64,000 nt of DNA, from assembly GCA_963807355.1 (NCBI GenBank), contig CAWEBX010000029.1:124001-188000 (forward strand). Direction: 5' to 3'. The position numbers and the translations under genes are program-made. The notes beneath the pieces are model-generated. The model had not been told where the DNA came from, made no database searches, and saw only the letters and a list, made by a program, of their open reading frames with translations. Origin of the DNA: Nitrobacter sp963807355 (lineage in GTDB: Bacteria; Pseudomonadota; Alphaproteobacteria; Rhizobiales; Xanthobacteraceae). Below, one piece after another: positions 8,579 through 16,914 of the stretch; within the stretch, counting starts at the first letter, position 1, and every line of letters starts with the position of its first letter.

Positions 8579-9099
8579 CCCGCAGACCCATGTACCCGGC
8601 GCTTGCTGCCTACCGCCGCAGCCAGCGAAAGCTAGCATAGCACAATCGCCCGCTAACGGGCTCATCGGCTGGCCGTGAAACTGCGCAGGCGATGAGGATC
8701 GGCACTCGGCGAGCGCGGCGGCGGCACAACGGCGACAACGTGCATCATCAGGGAAATACTTCGAGCATGGCTGCAGCCAGCCGCCTTCCCATAGGACCAG
8801 CTCTATAACCCGCAGACCAAAGCATCTTACTCCGCGTCCATTCAGAACATGCCATGTTGCGGCTTCCTTCCGTCTGAGGGCTGGCCCGCCCGTGAGCATG
8901 ATTGCATCCTTGCGAGCATCGTAAGTACGCGGCCGCACCGAACAAAGTCTTTGCAAGCGTCTGAGAACCGCCGGCGCGAGTTGCACCTCGTTGCGCGAAA
9001 AACTGTCCAGAGCCTGAACACCAATTCCCGAGTACTCGCTGATGCTCATCAGCTTGTGACGGCGGCTGAACCAGAGCCGCGCGAAGTGAGTCCTGACCG
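8579..9099. other. Degraded phage sequence
   Basis: The minus-strand frame downstream of the prohead protease stays open through here (and on to 8084), but its composition is unlike a protein (many Arg, Cys, Ser), and no homology is recognised. I see no supported gene. Confidence 0.4.
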
Positions 9100-9697
9100 T
9101 TACCTGCCATGTGAGCAACTCCTTCATGCGCGTGATCTGAGCCATGCAGGCGTTGAACGCGGGCAGTTCACGAGGCTTGCCGGCTGCGGCGCGCTCTTGA
9201 CGTGCGTCATGGTCGCTTGGGCGCAGGCCGGGAAGCGTGACGATGGACACTTCCAGTAGATCGCCGGATTTCACGATCAGCGTTTCGCCACGCTTGGAAT
9301 TCTTGGCCTCGACGATCTCGAACTCCTCCAGCCGGAATCCGACCGAGAAGCTCAGACCGCCGATTTGCTTGGCGGCTTCGTACAGGTCTCGCGCATAGCT
9401 GATGTTCAAGTTAAGCAGCGCATCAATCTGCAGATTGCCGCCGACCGTCTCAAGCCGGGTGATGATTCCGGCGATCTTCTCGGGGTCGTGGCCGGCCAGC
9501 AGCTTAATGCCGCCGGGACCGCGCAGGCCTTTGGTGCGGATCGAGCGATCAAACGCGCCGGCCTGCACGACGTGCCCCATCGCGTCGACAGTCGGCGAGC
9601 TCGCGATCCCGCTGACGAAGCCATCAGGCTCGCTCGCGAGCTTATGGGCGAGGGCAGATGCGCCGCAGAGGATTGTATCGCCGCGTTTGTAGGTCAT
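9100..9697 (-). pseudogene. HK97-type prohead protease
   Basis: From ATG 9697 about 195 residues match the caudoviral prohead (HK97 gp4-like) serine protease that processes the capsid scaffold. Visible are the catalytic-type His in KLLAGHDPEKIAG (about residue 70), the serine in GGLSFSVGF (about 116-118) and LLEVSIVTLPG (about 148-157). The catalytic part is complete. The 3' end is uncertain: the frame stays open to 8084 with no sensible protein, so the end is probably altered. No capsid or portal gene is found beside it. Confidence 0.7.
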
Positions 9698-9699
9698 GG

Positions 9700-10322
9700 C
9701 GCGAATCCTGGCCTTGGGGGTAAGCGGCCCGATTTCATCTGCTCTGGCGTCAGCGGCTTTGGCTCTGCGGTGGATAGATCCGTGCATGATAAGCAGCAAT
9801 CGCGGCGTGAAGCTCATCCTGAGCGGCGGCAATCTGCGCATCGGGATGAACGCCAGTTTCCTGGAATGATTCATCCCAATCGTCGTAACCGGCGGCGGGG
9901 GCTGCACCAACAGATCGAGCGCGGGGTCGAAGCAGGTGTCTTTGGTGTAGAAATATTTCGCCAGCTCTGTTTTGATTCGGGCTCGAGATCGATCTTGCGA
10001 TCCATGAAATCTCGAAGCTGGTGTTCGCCGACCGAGAGTGTCCGGCCTGGCGGTGTGCCGCCCGAGAGGCTGCCCATCATGCTCTTGGCAATATCGCGCA
10101 GCACCTCGGCGCTGGCATCGTCGCCAGCCATTCTCTTGGCGAGGCTGAGGGCATGCTCGCGAGTGGCAGCTTCTATCGAGAGCCTCGTTGCAATCTCTCG
10201 CAACGTTCGCAATCGACCCGCCAGGGCGTGAATCGAGACGCTTTAGCTGGAGGCGCAAGACTTCGCTGCCGGTGATTTCGGGCTCGGGCTCGGCTGGCTT
10301 GCTTTCGATTAAACATGCTCAT
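9700..10322 (-). pseudogene. Phage gene with several frameshifts
   Basis: Starting at ATG 10322 the protein-like signal changes frame several times: PAEPEPEITGSEVLRLQLKR in one, IATRLSIEAATREHALSLAK and SVGEHQLRDFMDRKIDLEPE in another, then ELAKYFYTKDTCFDPALDLL in the first again (shift near 9970). Each stretch looks coding and they are collinear, so this is one decayed gene just upstream of the prohead protease. The position suggests a head-morphogenesis role, but no family is recognised. Confidence 0.5.
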
Positions 10323-11074
10323 CTTGCTTCCTCTCCGATCGGCAGGTGCGCAACCAAGCTGGCAAATGGACTTCGCTTGCGATGTAGGATAGCTGCCGGC
10401 AGCGTCCCATAGATATAGGCGGGAGCGGGACCGAGTTCGATCTGTACGGGCGCTTGCTGCTCGGGCGGGGCTTGCACAGGCGGCGGTGGGTTCGGTGTTT
10501 TGCCTTCACGTAGATTTCCAATCCGGTTTTAAACCGCTCCAGCGCGGCAATGACGGCATCGTGCGCTCGATCATCAATCGAAGCAACATCGCGTCGGGAT
10601 AAAACAACGCACGCAGCGTTCTTTGGCCGTGAAGACGTCAGAGCTAATCTCAGCTATCAGCCCGTTTTCAATCGTAGCGTAGAGGAATCGCACTTTCCGC
10701 ATTGTGGATGGTGCTCTGACGGACGATGATTGAAACCGAAAATCCTGTAAGCGCCGTGCTTCGGAATCGTCACGAGCGCCTTGATGCAAAGGCGACCTTC
10801 GCTGTCGTAGCGCAGATTGAGTACCTGGCCTGCGGGCCTGTTGAGATCGTGACGAGACCAGCAATGGAAGCGTTTTGAGATCGGTCGGCCATGAGAGCGA
10901 TCCGCGCGTAACCACCATTCGATCGGCGTCCAGGTCGGGAGTTGTACAGTAGCCTTCTAAAATCTGTGGACCACCTGTAGCAGCGAGCAACGGTAGTGGC
11001 GCCCGCTCGATCGGCCGTACGCGATGCACCCGCGCCAGCTCGGCGAGTTTCATCCTGAGCTTGAGGCCGATCAT
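10318..11074 (-). pseudogene. Second prohead-protease-like gene, frameshifted
   Basis: Starts at ATG 11074 and reads EGYCTTPDLDADRMVVTRG and SLSWPTDLKTLPLL. A frame change near 10870 is then needed for SRHDLNRPAGQVLNLRYDSE and GRLCIKALVTIPKHG, another gives ATIENGLIAEI, and another LTSSRPKNAACVVLSRRDVA. The HD motif in RHDLNRPAG and the order of strands resemble HK97-type prohead proteases. A proline-rich end follows near 10320-10520. The start overlaps the upstream 50-residue gene as ATGA. It is inactive in its present form. Confidence 0.55.
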
Positions 11075-11223
11075 TTGGGCCTTGCCTTTTCGAGCCGCCT
11101 TGTGATGTCGCGGGCGTCGTCACGTTCGATACGTTCAAGTTGATCGGCGAGTTTCGCAGCTTCTTCAAACTCGGCGAGATGGGCCGGCAGCGGCTCGCGC
11201 TTGCATATCCTGTCGGTTGACAT
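11071..11223 (-). CDS. 50-residue charged protein with perfect Shine-Dalgarno
   Basis: MSTDRICKREPLPAHLAEF then a helical, charged tail (ERIERDDARDITRRLEKARPK). It has the strongest ribosome-binding site in the window, seven bases from the ATG (see 11225-11238), and its stop overlaps the next gene's start as ATGA. Function unknown; probably an abundant small phage protein or a translational leader for the gene behind it. Confidence 0.6.
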   Translation of the reverse strand: MSTDRICKREPLPAHLAEFEEAAKLADQLERIERDDARDITRRLEKARPK

Positions 11224-11224
11224 C

Positions 11225-11238
11225 GGATCACCTCCTTT
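11225..11238 (-). promoter_or_regulatory. Shine-Dalgarno matching the whole anti-SD
   Basis: On the minus strand AAAGGAGGTGATCC lies before ATG 11223, with GGAGG seven bases from the start. It is complementary to the complete 3' end of 16S rRNA (GGATCACCTCCTTT), a much longer match than the usual 4-6 bases. Confidence 0.8.
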
Positions 11239-11483
11239 GGAGCGGCATGGAGCCCGGCTTCCACGCCCGGAGAGCCGGGCTCCTGCGCTACAGCCCGTTC
11301 GACGATGGAGGCGACGGCGGGGCGAGCTTCGAAACACTCGTGAATTATAGCACGAAGCCGGAGTCTGGTCGCGCTTCAAGCGATGATTTCGACGGAAGAC
11401 GTATAGATCACCCGGGCGAGCGATCTATGTTTTTAGAGCCAAAACATGCCCCAGAAAGGCAGCGCAGTAGTTCAGACGTTATT

Positions 11484-11789
11484 TTACTTTTTTCTTTTTG
11501 CCCGCGCTCCGTCGGTGTCGGGGTGCGCCCATATGAATGCCGCGTTACCGCAGCGATTGCACCAGGCTGACAAGCGCCACAGCAGTTTTGCTGCCCGCAC
11601 CCAGACCATCCTGCGCACTGACTGGTCGGACCTCTCCTTAAACGCCCGGACATCCGCCACATGAAGGCGGTGATGACCGTCATCCATCCGGTATGGAATC
11701 CGTCCTGATTCCAGCAATCCCAGCAGAAACCGCCGCGAGACGTTGAGAAATTCCGCAGCGTGGCTTGTCGTCATCTCCAGGTCCGGCAT
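11484..11789 (-). CDS. Excisionase-family DNA-binding protein
   Basis: 101 residues. MTTSHAAEFLNVSRRFLLGL followed by LESGRIPYRMDDGHHRLHVADVRAFKER is the MerR-like winged helix of the excisionase family, as found in Xis proteins and related antitoxins. The C-terminal half (from about residue 60) is Trp/Cys/Arg-rich and has no homology that I recognise, so it may have shifted frame. A role in excision or in regulating the element is likely. Confidence 0.7.
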   Translation of the reverse strand: MPDLEMTTSHAAEFLNVSRRFLLGLLESGRIPYRMDDGHHRLHVADVRAFKERSDQSVRRMVWVRAAKLLWRLSAWCNRCGNAAFIWAHPDTDGARAKRKK

Positions 11790-11935
11790 GGGGGTGATGT
11801 CCGCTAAAGCTGGTTAGGATTGTGCGTCGAGGATGACGCGGCCCGCGTCGTCTACTGTTCTTAGATTTTGGCGGCTGCCGTCTCGCCGGTGGAAACGAGA
11901 GCGGCAGCCTACCGCAGTGTTAGCAACTAAGTGAG

Positions 11936-12178
11936 TTAGTCCTGCTTCCGACGACGACGCGCAACAAGATACAGTCCATAGACCGCGACGGCGGTGGCAG
12001 CGCCTCCAGCCGCGCCCATCTCCGGCCCCGGAGCGCCGTGGACCCTGCCCGGTGGCATCGACTGACCAGGTGTCCCGGACCCAAATCCTCCATTGTTATT
12101 CACGTAATACGCGGTAGCCGCTGAGATCAGCGCAGCAAGACCGGCAAGAGCACGACAGAATAGCCTTGGTATAAACAC
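11936..12178 (-). CDS. Small membrane protein with PEP-CTERM-like tail
   Basis: 80 residues. An N-terminal hydrophobic segment (RALAGLAALISAATAYYV) could be a signal peptide. A Gly/Pro-rich linker follows, then PGPEMGAAGG, a second hydrophobic stretch and the basic end LVARRRRKQD. The tripartite end (Pro-Glu motif, helix, Arg cluster) resembles exosortase-type sorting signals, but the match is loose and no exosortase is in view. It may simply be a two-helix membrane protein. Confidence 0.55.
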   Translation of the reverse strand: MFIPRLFCRALAGLAALISAATAYYVNNNGGFGSGTPGQSMPPGRVHGAPGPEMGAAGGAATAVAVYGLYLVARRRRKQD

Positions 12179-12224
12179 CGAACATTTCGGCCCTCCGGTT
12201 AAATTCTGATTATCTTGATTTAAA

Positions 12225-12500
12225 TTAAAATGAGCGGGGCATTATGGACAAAAATCTTGTCCCACCTCTACGCCCCAAGACACGAAAGTTAGCGCGATTA
12301 CAACTAATCGACGCCGCCGCCCTGGCGGCCTGCTCGGCGCGGATCATGGCGACGTTGAGAAAGTCCTTGTCGTTGAGCTGGATCGCTTCGATGTCGATCG
12401 GCTTGTCATGCTTGCTGCCTTTGTCCGCGAACAGCCGCAGCGAGATAAAACCATCGGGCCGCGCGCGTTTGAACATCAGGCCGGCAAAATCAGCCAACAT
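12225..12500 (-). pseudogene. N-terminal fragment, possibly of a primase/helicase
   Basis: Starts MLADFAGLMFKRARPDGFIS then LRLFADKGSKHDKPIDIEAI. This resembles my recollection of N-termini of phage or plasmid primase-helicases of the DUF3987 kind, whose C-terminus appears at 20580-21227. The conserved-looking part ends at residue ~63 and the frame becomes nonsense. The assignment is tentative. Confidence 0.4.
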
Positions 12501-12524
12501 TTGCCGATCAGGATTGAGAACTGC

Positions 12525-12848
12525 TCATGACCGCCCCCTATCAGAGGGCGGAAATAGTTCGATCACGCCAGACCGAACCACCTCTTGACGTTGTTCCTCG
12601 ACATCACGACGGATCAGCGTCTTGTCAGCGTAACCGAACGACTGCAATTCGGCGATTGCCGCGGTCTGCGCTATGTCGGCGCCAAGACCGCAGCGGATCC
12701 GGCCACAGCAACCGCGGCAAAAAAACAACGCGCTAGCACCACACCACATGGCGAATGGCGGGATTAGATCACCGCCGCAGACTGAACATTTACTGGTGTC
12801 GTCGAAGCAGCCGAGCAGATCGTCATATAGACTGGTGATGACGGTCAT
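12525..12848 (-). CDS. Small cysteine-rich protein, possible zinc ribbon
   Basis: 107 residues with CSVCGG near residue 21 and CRGCCG near 44, a four-cysteine arrangement that could hold zinc. The remainder is helical and charged. The ATG overlaps the stop of the upstream 54-residue gene as ATGA, so it is the third gene of an overlapping minus-strand run (13353 to 12525). Function unknown. Confidence 0.6.
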   Translation of the reverse strand: MTVITSLYDDLLGCFDDTSKCSVCGGDLIPPFAMWCGASALFFCRGCCGRIRCGLGADIAQTAAIAELQSFGYADKTLIRRDVEEQRQEVVRSGVIELFPPSDRGRS

Positions 12849-13009
12849 AGCTGCCTTCCTTCAATGTTGATGTCTTTTGGGATTGCGATCTGCGCTTTTA
12901 CGTTCGGCGGCTCATCGAGAAGACAGTCGAGGTGTTTGCCACCGGCATGGATCGCGAGACGGATGCGGTATTGACAATCGGGGTGGGGGTTTAGGTTGGA
13001 AAAGGTCAT
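12845..13009 (-). CDS. 54-residue protein
   Basis: Starts MTFSNLNPHPDCQYRIRLAI and ends INIEGRQL. Both ends overlap neighbours by ATGA (13006-13009 and 12845-12848), which is strong support for translation despite its small size. It contains two Cys and a His (PDCQYR, HAGGKHLDC). No family recognised. Confidence 0.6.
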   Translation of the reverse strand: MTFSNLNPHPDCQYRIRLAIHAGGKHLDCLLDEPPNVKAQIAIPKDINIEGRQL

Positions 13010-13353
13010 GACGCTGCCTTCGCGCTGTCAGAGAAGCGACGTTGTTCCGTTTCAAAACTCGAACGTGCGTTTTCATCGACCGCCGAGGGTTGCGGTCTGC
13101 TCAGCGCGATAAGATTGGATTTGGACCTAGGCCCAGGGCCGTCGTCTGGGTCGCTGGATCGTCCGCGCGTCGCACTGGCTCGGCGTCGTTTCGCTCGCGC
13201 TTTCGAGCGGCTCTGCCTAGCTATGGGTCGGCGCTTCGACGAACGACAGCGGCCCGTTGCCGACAGGCTGCAAGGCTGGAATGTCCGGATGGGCTCAGCC
13301 TGATATTCTCGCCAAGCCTGAGCAAACTGATCGACGTAAATGACGACGTGCAT
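13006..13353 (-). CDS. Unknown 115-residue protein
   Basis: From ATG 13353: MHVVIYVDQFAQAWREYQAE, followed by a Ser/Arg-rich low-complexity region. The N-terminus looks folded; the rest may be disordered or shifted in frame. Its stop overlaps the next gene as ATGA, which places it first in the run 13353-12525. Confidence 0.45.
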   Translation of the reverse strand: MHVVIYVDQFAQAWREYQAEPIRTFQPCSLSATGRCRSSKRRPIARQSRSKARAKRRRASATRGRSSDPDDGPGPRSKSNLIALSRPQPSAVDENARSSFETEQRRFSDSAKAAS

Positions 13354-13420
13354 GATGCGGCTCTCATAAATCTGAGGCCGGTCACTATGGGGCTTGATGC
13401 TCGGGGGGCTCGGCACTAAA

Positions 13421-13702
13421 CTAGGTTTTGTCAGGAAATCCCAGCCGTACGAAACCCCTTGGCTCGTCGCCCCAAGCGACGAGCCTTTTGGTTACGCGGC
13501 GGTCGCTTCCGGGGGCCGGCTCATTGGCCTTGGCCGACTTCACTGTTTCGGTCTTGGCGTCAGCTTCGCACGCGCGCTGCACCATCTCTCTAACAACCTC
13601 AGCCATCAGCCTGCCATCACGCGCGCACTTCATCTTGAAGGTGCGATGTAGTTCACGAGGCAGGCAAACAGGGAACTTCGACATCTCTGGCATCTTGCGC
13701 AT
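13421..13702 (-). CDS. Ribbon-helix-helix-type DNA-binding protein
   Basis: 93 residues from ATG 13702. SKFPVCLPRELHRTFKMKCA followed by RDGRLMAEVVREMVQRA fits a ribbon-helix-helix fold as in ParG, Arc and antitoxins. The tail is charged. No toxin gene is adjacent, so a segregation or regulatory role is as likely as an antitoxin one. Confidence 0.6.
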   Translation of the reverse strand: MRKMPEMSKFPVCLPRELHRTFKMKCARDGRLMAEVVREMVQRACEADAKTETVKSAKANEPAPGSDRRVTKRLVAWGDEPRGFVRLGFPDKT

Positions 13703-13938
13703 CGACTCATTACGTGGTCGCACCACCAGGCCGTCGCACGCACGGGGCGGCACTTGAGCGAGTTACTGTGCTCGGGGATTTTGTGCCATCGACCGTTGTT
13801 CGACAGACACCAGGCAAAAAAAGGCCCCGACCCTCTGACAGGTGCTGCCACCGGCAGATGTGCGGCCCGCCAAGGATCTGTTGGCTGGGCCGCGGAGGTA
13901 AGCCGGCACCCGAGAGGATGCCGGTTGGGTGGTGGTGG

Positions 13939-14175
13939 TTAGGCGTGCACAGCGTTGGCCACCGCCCTGGCGCTCTGCTCAACTTCTTCAATCATTTTGC
14001 TAATTACGTCGCAGAGCCATTGTTTCTGATCCTGCGGCCCTCCTTCGAAGATATATTCTTCGAGAATTTTGAATCCGATTTTGATTTCGTCAATTTCGTC
14101 TGCGATGTGGGCCGGTGTCACTTCAACGGGTGGAATGGTATTGGTTTCGGTAGCCTGCGGCATGGTTTGCTCCAT
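13939..14175 (-). CDS. Unknown acidic 78-residue protein
   Basis: Acidic and helical (AHIADEIDEIKIGFKILEEY). Starts MEQTMPQATETN. No motif recognised. It is divergent from the ribbon-helix-helix gene at 14259. Confidence 0.5.
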   Translation of the reverse strand: MEQTMPQATETNTIPPVEVTPAHIADEIDEIKIGFKILEEYIFEGGPQDQKQWLCDVISKMIEEVEQSARAVANAVHA

Positions 14176-14245
14176 GGTGCCGGGTTAGGCTGCGCCTGGT
14201 GTTAGCGCACCGTGCGCAGCCGCTTGTTTTTCAAGCAAGGTTTAT

Positions 14246-14286
14246 GTACTACGTTTTCATGGCGACCGCAACAAAAAACGTAGTAC
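14246..14286. promoter_or_regulatory. Inverted repeat across the RHH gene start
   Basis: GTACTACGTTTT (14246-14257) and AAAACGTAGTAC (14275-14286) are perfect 12-base arms separated by 17 bases that contain the ATG at 14259. This is the form expected for an autoregulatory operator or a translation-controlling hairpin. Confidence 0.7.
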
Positions 14287-14457
14287 GAAAACGACCAGGC
14301 CGACCCGCCACGGGGCAAGATCCTGTAACCGCTATTCGCCTTTCTCCCTGATATGCGCGCCGCCATCGACGCATGGGCATCCGGTCAGCCCGACAAGCCA
14401 TCGCGCTCGGAGGCTATAAGGCGGCTTGCTGAAATCGGCCTCAAGAAAACAAAATGA
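14259..14457 (+). pseudogene. Ribbon-helix-helix (CopG-like) protein, one-base frameshift
   Basis: Reads MATATKNVVRKRPGRPATGQ then DPVTAIRLSP and a TGA. Dropping one C in the CCC at 14348-14350 restores DMRAAIDAWASGQPDKPSRS and EAIRRLAEIGLKKTK, a normal RHH end. The restored stop overlaps the next start as ATGA (14454-14457). The strong inverted repeat over its start supports an autoregulated DNA-binding protein. Confidence 0.7.
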
Positions 14458-14990
14458 CTTTCTGGATCGCCCTTTATGGCGCGGTACTCAGTACCCTCTT
14501 ATTCATCCGCTCCTTGTCCGAGGGCTGGCCGCGTCTTCTTCTGATGAAGGATGGCGACGACATTGTCATATCGCTCAAGAACGAAGGGAAACACTCGCTC
14601 GTCGTTCACCGTATTTTGGTGCTCAACGGTCGGCTAAGGTTCATCCCATCGTCTCCGACTGTAAATCACGCAGTTACAACAGCGCTCAATAGAGTGAGTC
14701 ACGATTATTTTCAGATCGTAGTTGCTCCGCAGACGGAAATAAACTTTCGCCTCAATGTAACGAGTCCCGCTCGTTTCTATATCTGCTGGGTGTTTTGGAA
14801 TTCTGCCCGTCTACGTATATTACCAAGACTACCGATGTTGTTCGTTATCTCCCAAAATCAATTGGAGACCCTGGAAGCGCACAGCACAATGAGGGTAGAA
14901 CGAGCCATTTTTGACGGCGGTCAACGGGCGGTTGTTGAGTTTCCATCGAGACCGGCCGAAAGGCTTACCGCTACTTGGCGAGCCGGCTGA
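14454..14990 (+). CDS. Membrane-anchored unknown protein
   Basis: 178 residues: an N-terminal transmembrane helix (FWIALYGAVLSTLLFIRSL), then a beta-rich domain (DIVISLKNEGKHSLVVHRI) exposed to one side. No family recognised. Coupled by ATGA overlap to the RHH gene before it. Low GC in places suggests foreign origin. Confidence 0.6.
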   Translation: MTFWIALYGAVLSTLLFIRSLSEGWPRLLLMKDGDDIVISLKNEGKHSLVVHRILVLNGRLRFIPSSPTVNHAVTTALNRVSHDYFQIVVAPQTEINFRLNVTSPARFYICWVFWNSARLRILPRLPMLFVISQNQLETLEAHSTMRVERAIFDGGQRAVVEFPSRPAERLTATWRAG

Positions 14991-15140
14991 ACTGCAAACT
15001 CATAAACGCGCCACATCCCGTCACGTTCAATGCGCTCGCCTGTCCCGTCGATGTGTCTCGGTTTGTCTTTTTAACGCTGCGATTGTCGCATCCAGGCCCC
15101 GAACTGCTATATGCTTAGCCGCAAAGCAACGGAGACCGGC

Positions 15141-15329
15141 ATGTATATTCACGACGACGCAGACATGGCCACCGTCGTTACAACAACGGCGATGGCGATA
15201 CTGGAAGGAGCGCGCCATGTAGGCAAGGCCGATCGCGATCTTACAAAGGAGCAGATCGTCCAGCTTGAAACAGCGATCGCGCAATTGCAAAGCATGATCG
15301 AGATGAAGAAAAATACCCACCGAACCTAA
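15141..15329 (+). CDS. Unknown 62-residue helical protein
   Basis: MYIHDDADMATVVTTTAMAI then a coiled-coil-like helix (EQIVQLETAIAQLQSMIEMK). GGAG is well placed at 15131-15134 and fixes ATG 15141 as start. Function unknown. Confidence 0.55.
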   Translation: MYIHDDADMATVVTTTAMAILEGARHVGKADRDLTKEQIVQLETAIAQLQSMIEMKKNTHRT

Positions 15330-15356
15330 ACGCCGAAGGCGACCCAGGTAAAGCCG

Positions 15357-15630
15357 CAGATTCGACGCCATTATCAAGGCTGGTGCCAGCGATCTTTTGA
15401 AGGTCGGTGCCGAGTGCTTCTCCACGTTGTGCGGCAACTTGGACGGCCCGCAACGATTTTCCGCTCGACTTTGATGTCGCAGACGCAAACGCAGAATTTG
15501 CGTTTGCGTCTGACTTACGCCCCATAGAAGCATTGGCCGCCTTTGCACCATTCGCCTTGGCAGGCCCGTTGATTTTTTCCCACACCTCCTTACGCCGCTC
15601 GATGTGCAGCGCTTCTTCGGCGGGTGTCAT
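15357..15630 (-). pseudogene. ParB-like protein, internal fragment
   Basis: Reads PAEEALHIERRKEVWEKING, then FASATSKSSGKSLRAVQVAA and ALGTDLQKIAGTSLDNGVE. The order 'IERRKxVWE ... GxSxRxVxxxxxRGEAL ... DLxxIAGTSLDxGVE' is characteristic of the middle part of ParB-like proteins of alphaproteobacterial phages and plasmids. The N-terminal nuclease-like domain and C-terminus are missing here. Confidence 0.6.
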
Positions 15631-15709
15631 AGTAACGCCGCACGAGCGCTCTATAGGTCAATCGCCCCCAAAAGCCTGACCTAATCAGGAATTCCGAAAG
15701 GAAGGACCT

Positions 15710-15946
15710 ATGCGACGTACAAATGTGCCTACCCCGCAAGAGATTTCCGAAGGACCGCAGAGCGTTTCGTTTCAGATCGCGGACGGCAACAAGCGACAGG
15801 ATTGCGTCCTGAAAACGAAGTTCCCGACCAAGATTGAGGCTAACAAATACCTTCACACGCACTGGCCGACGATTGAACGGCTGGCTCGCGTTGCTATGAC
15901 AACCGGAAATATCAACGACGGTCAGGTCCGGCTTGTGATGCTGTAA
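15710..15946 (+). CDS. Unknown 78-residue protein
   Basis: MRRTNVPTPQEISEGPQSVS and VLKTKFPTKIEANKYLHTHW; mixed alpha/beta, basic, soluble. GAAAGGA lies before the ATG. No family recognised. The next gene, a 27-residue membrane peptide, follows closely. Confidence 0.55.
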   Translation: MRRTNVPTPQEISEGPQSVSFQIADGNKRQDCVLKTKFPTKIEANKYLHTHWPTIERLARVAMTTGNINDGQVRLVML

Positions 15947-15967
15947 GGAGCCTCAGGACGGCTCAGA

Positions 15968-16051
15968 ATGTGGGATTTTATATTGAAACGGATCGGCTAC
16001 CTTGCCGGAATTCTCGCTATCGGGATCGCTATCCGGTATAAAAGCAAATAG
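15968..16051 (+). CDS. 27-residue membrane peptide
   Basis: MWDFILKRIGYLAGILAIGI followed by AIRYKSK and stop: one hydrophobic helix with basic residues on both sides. AGGAG lies 18 bases and AGGA 10 bases upstream of the ATG. It could be a phage holin-like or regulatory peptide; too short to assign. Confidence 0.45.
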   Translation: MWDFILKRIGYLAGILAIGIAIRYKSK

Positions 16052-16219
16052 CGAAACGCATAACTGGATAGCGTCGCGCTTTGAAACGGTCTTCGACCCA
16101 CCGAGTAACTTCCACATTTCGGTCACATCAGATCCACCGAATGACCGTATCAATCTCCGGCGTTCGACATTTTTCGACGATACATTTCGTACGCATCTTC
16201 ACCTAAACTGGGAGCGATC

Positions 16220-16571
16220 ATGCGTACGTCTACATCGTTTTTTCCAGCAGTCATGGCTTTGCTGCTAGTTGGATCGCCTTTGGCGGCAGCGCCTGCGCCT
16301 TCAACAGTCCCAGACGGAGTCCGAGAAAGGTGTAGCAATTCGAAGTATCCAGGTTGTTGACGTTCAAGAGTTGAAAGGCGACGTGCGCTCACAGGTCGAC
16401 GACCTTGTCGCGCATACGAAGCAGGAGCAAATGAACTCCCTGCGAAAGACCATCGAGGCAACCCCCGAAGCCATGTCCGCACTCAAGGCAAAAGGTCGAA
16501 ACTCCGCCCAGGTTGTGGCGGTCAACATTGACCAGGACGGAGTTCTGACTCTCTTTACGAAGGCTACCTAA
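16220..16571 (+). pseudogene. Secreted protein with a frameshift after the signal peptide
   Basis: ATG 16220 with GGAG seven bases upstream gives a signal peptide (MRTSTSFFPAVMALLLVGSP, cleavage near LAAAPA) and then runs to TGA at 16358-16360. A shift near 16310-16330 opens the frame EKGVAIRSIQVVDVQELKGD onwards to DQDGVLTLFTKAT at 16571, a helical, charged domain. The two parts are collinear and I take them as one broken periplasmic protein. Confidence 0.6.
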
Positions 16572-16671
16572 TTTCGTGCCGGCGAGAGCGGCCCGGCGCC
16601 GCTACGAGAAGATCGCGGTTGTCTTGTTGAGGGTCATCACCATCTAGGAGATGGCTCCAACAAGGATCGTT

Positions 16672-16914
16672 ATGAAAACTCTGCATAAGCCGGAACAATC
16701 CGAGGAACGTCAACCTCGGAACGCTCAACGCACCGATATCATCCCTACCGATGGCTTCATCATGGTTGTGGACGGAAAGCTAAATCTCGATTTGACGATG
16801 AGCAGGGTGCGCGGGAGGCTGGTGCTGAGCTATCTGGTTAGATTCCCAATGCTCCGCGTGGAAGTATACAATGCGGAAACCAGAGTCCGCACTAAGGTCG
16901 AGGCGGCGAGCTAA
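16672..16914 (+). CDS. Unknown 80-residue protein
   Basis: MKTLHKPEQSEERQPRNAQR then IMVVDGKLNLDLTMSRVRGR. ATG 16672 is chosen; ATG 16651 is an alternative. No motif recognised. Confidence 0.45.
   Translation: MKTLHKPEQSEERQPRNAQRTDIIPTDGFIMVVDGKLNLDLTMSRVRGRLVLSYLVRFPMLRVEVYNAETRVRTKVEAAS

Noticed and set aside
8084..10258. One continuous 724-codon minus-strand frame
   Set aside because: Only the part 9100-9697 matches a known protein; the rest has unlikely composition, overlaps well-supported plus-strand genes at 8084-8578, and coding signal upstream changes frame.
11225..11238. Fragment of a 16S rRNA gene
   Set aside because: Only the 14-base 3' tail matches and it sits exactly where a Shine-Dalgarno belongs on the other strand.
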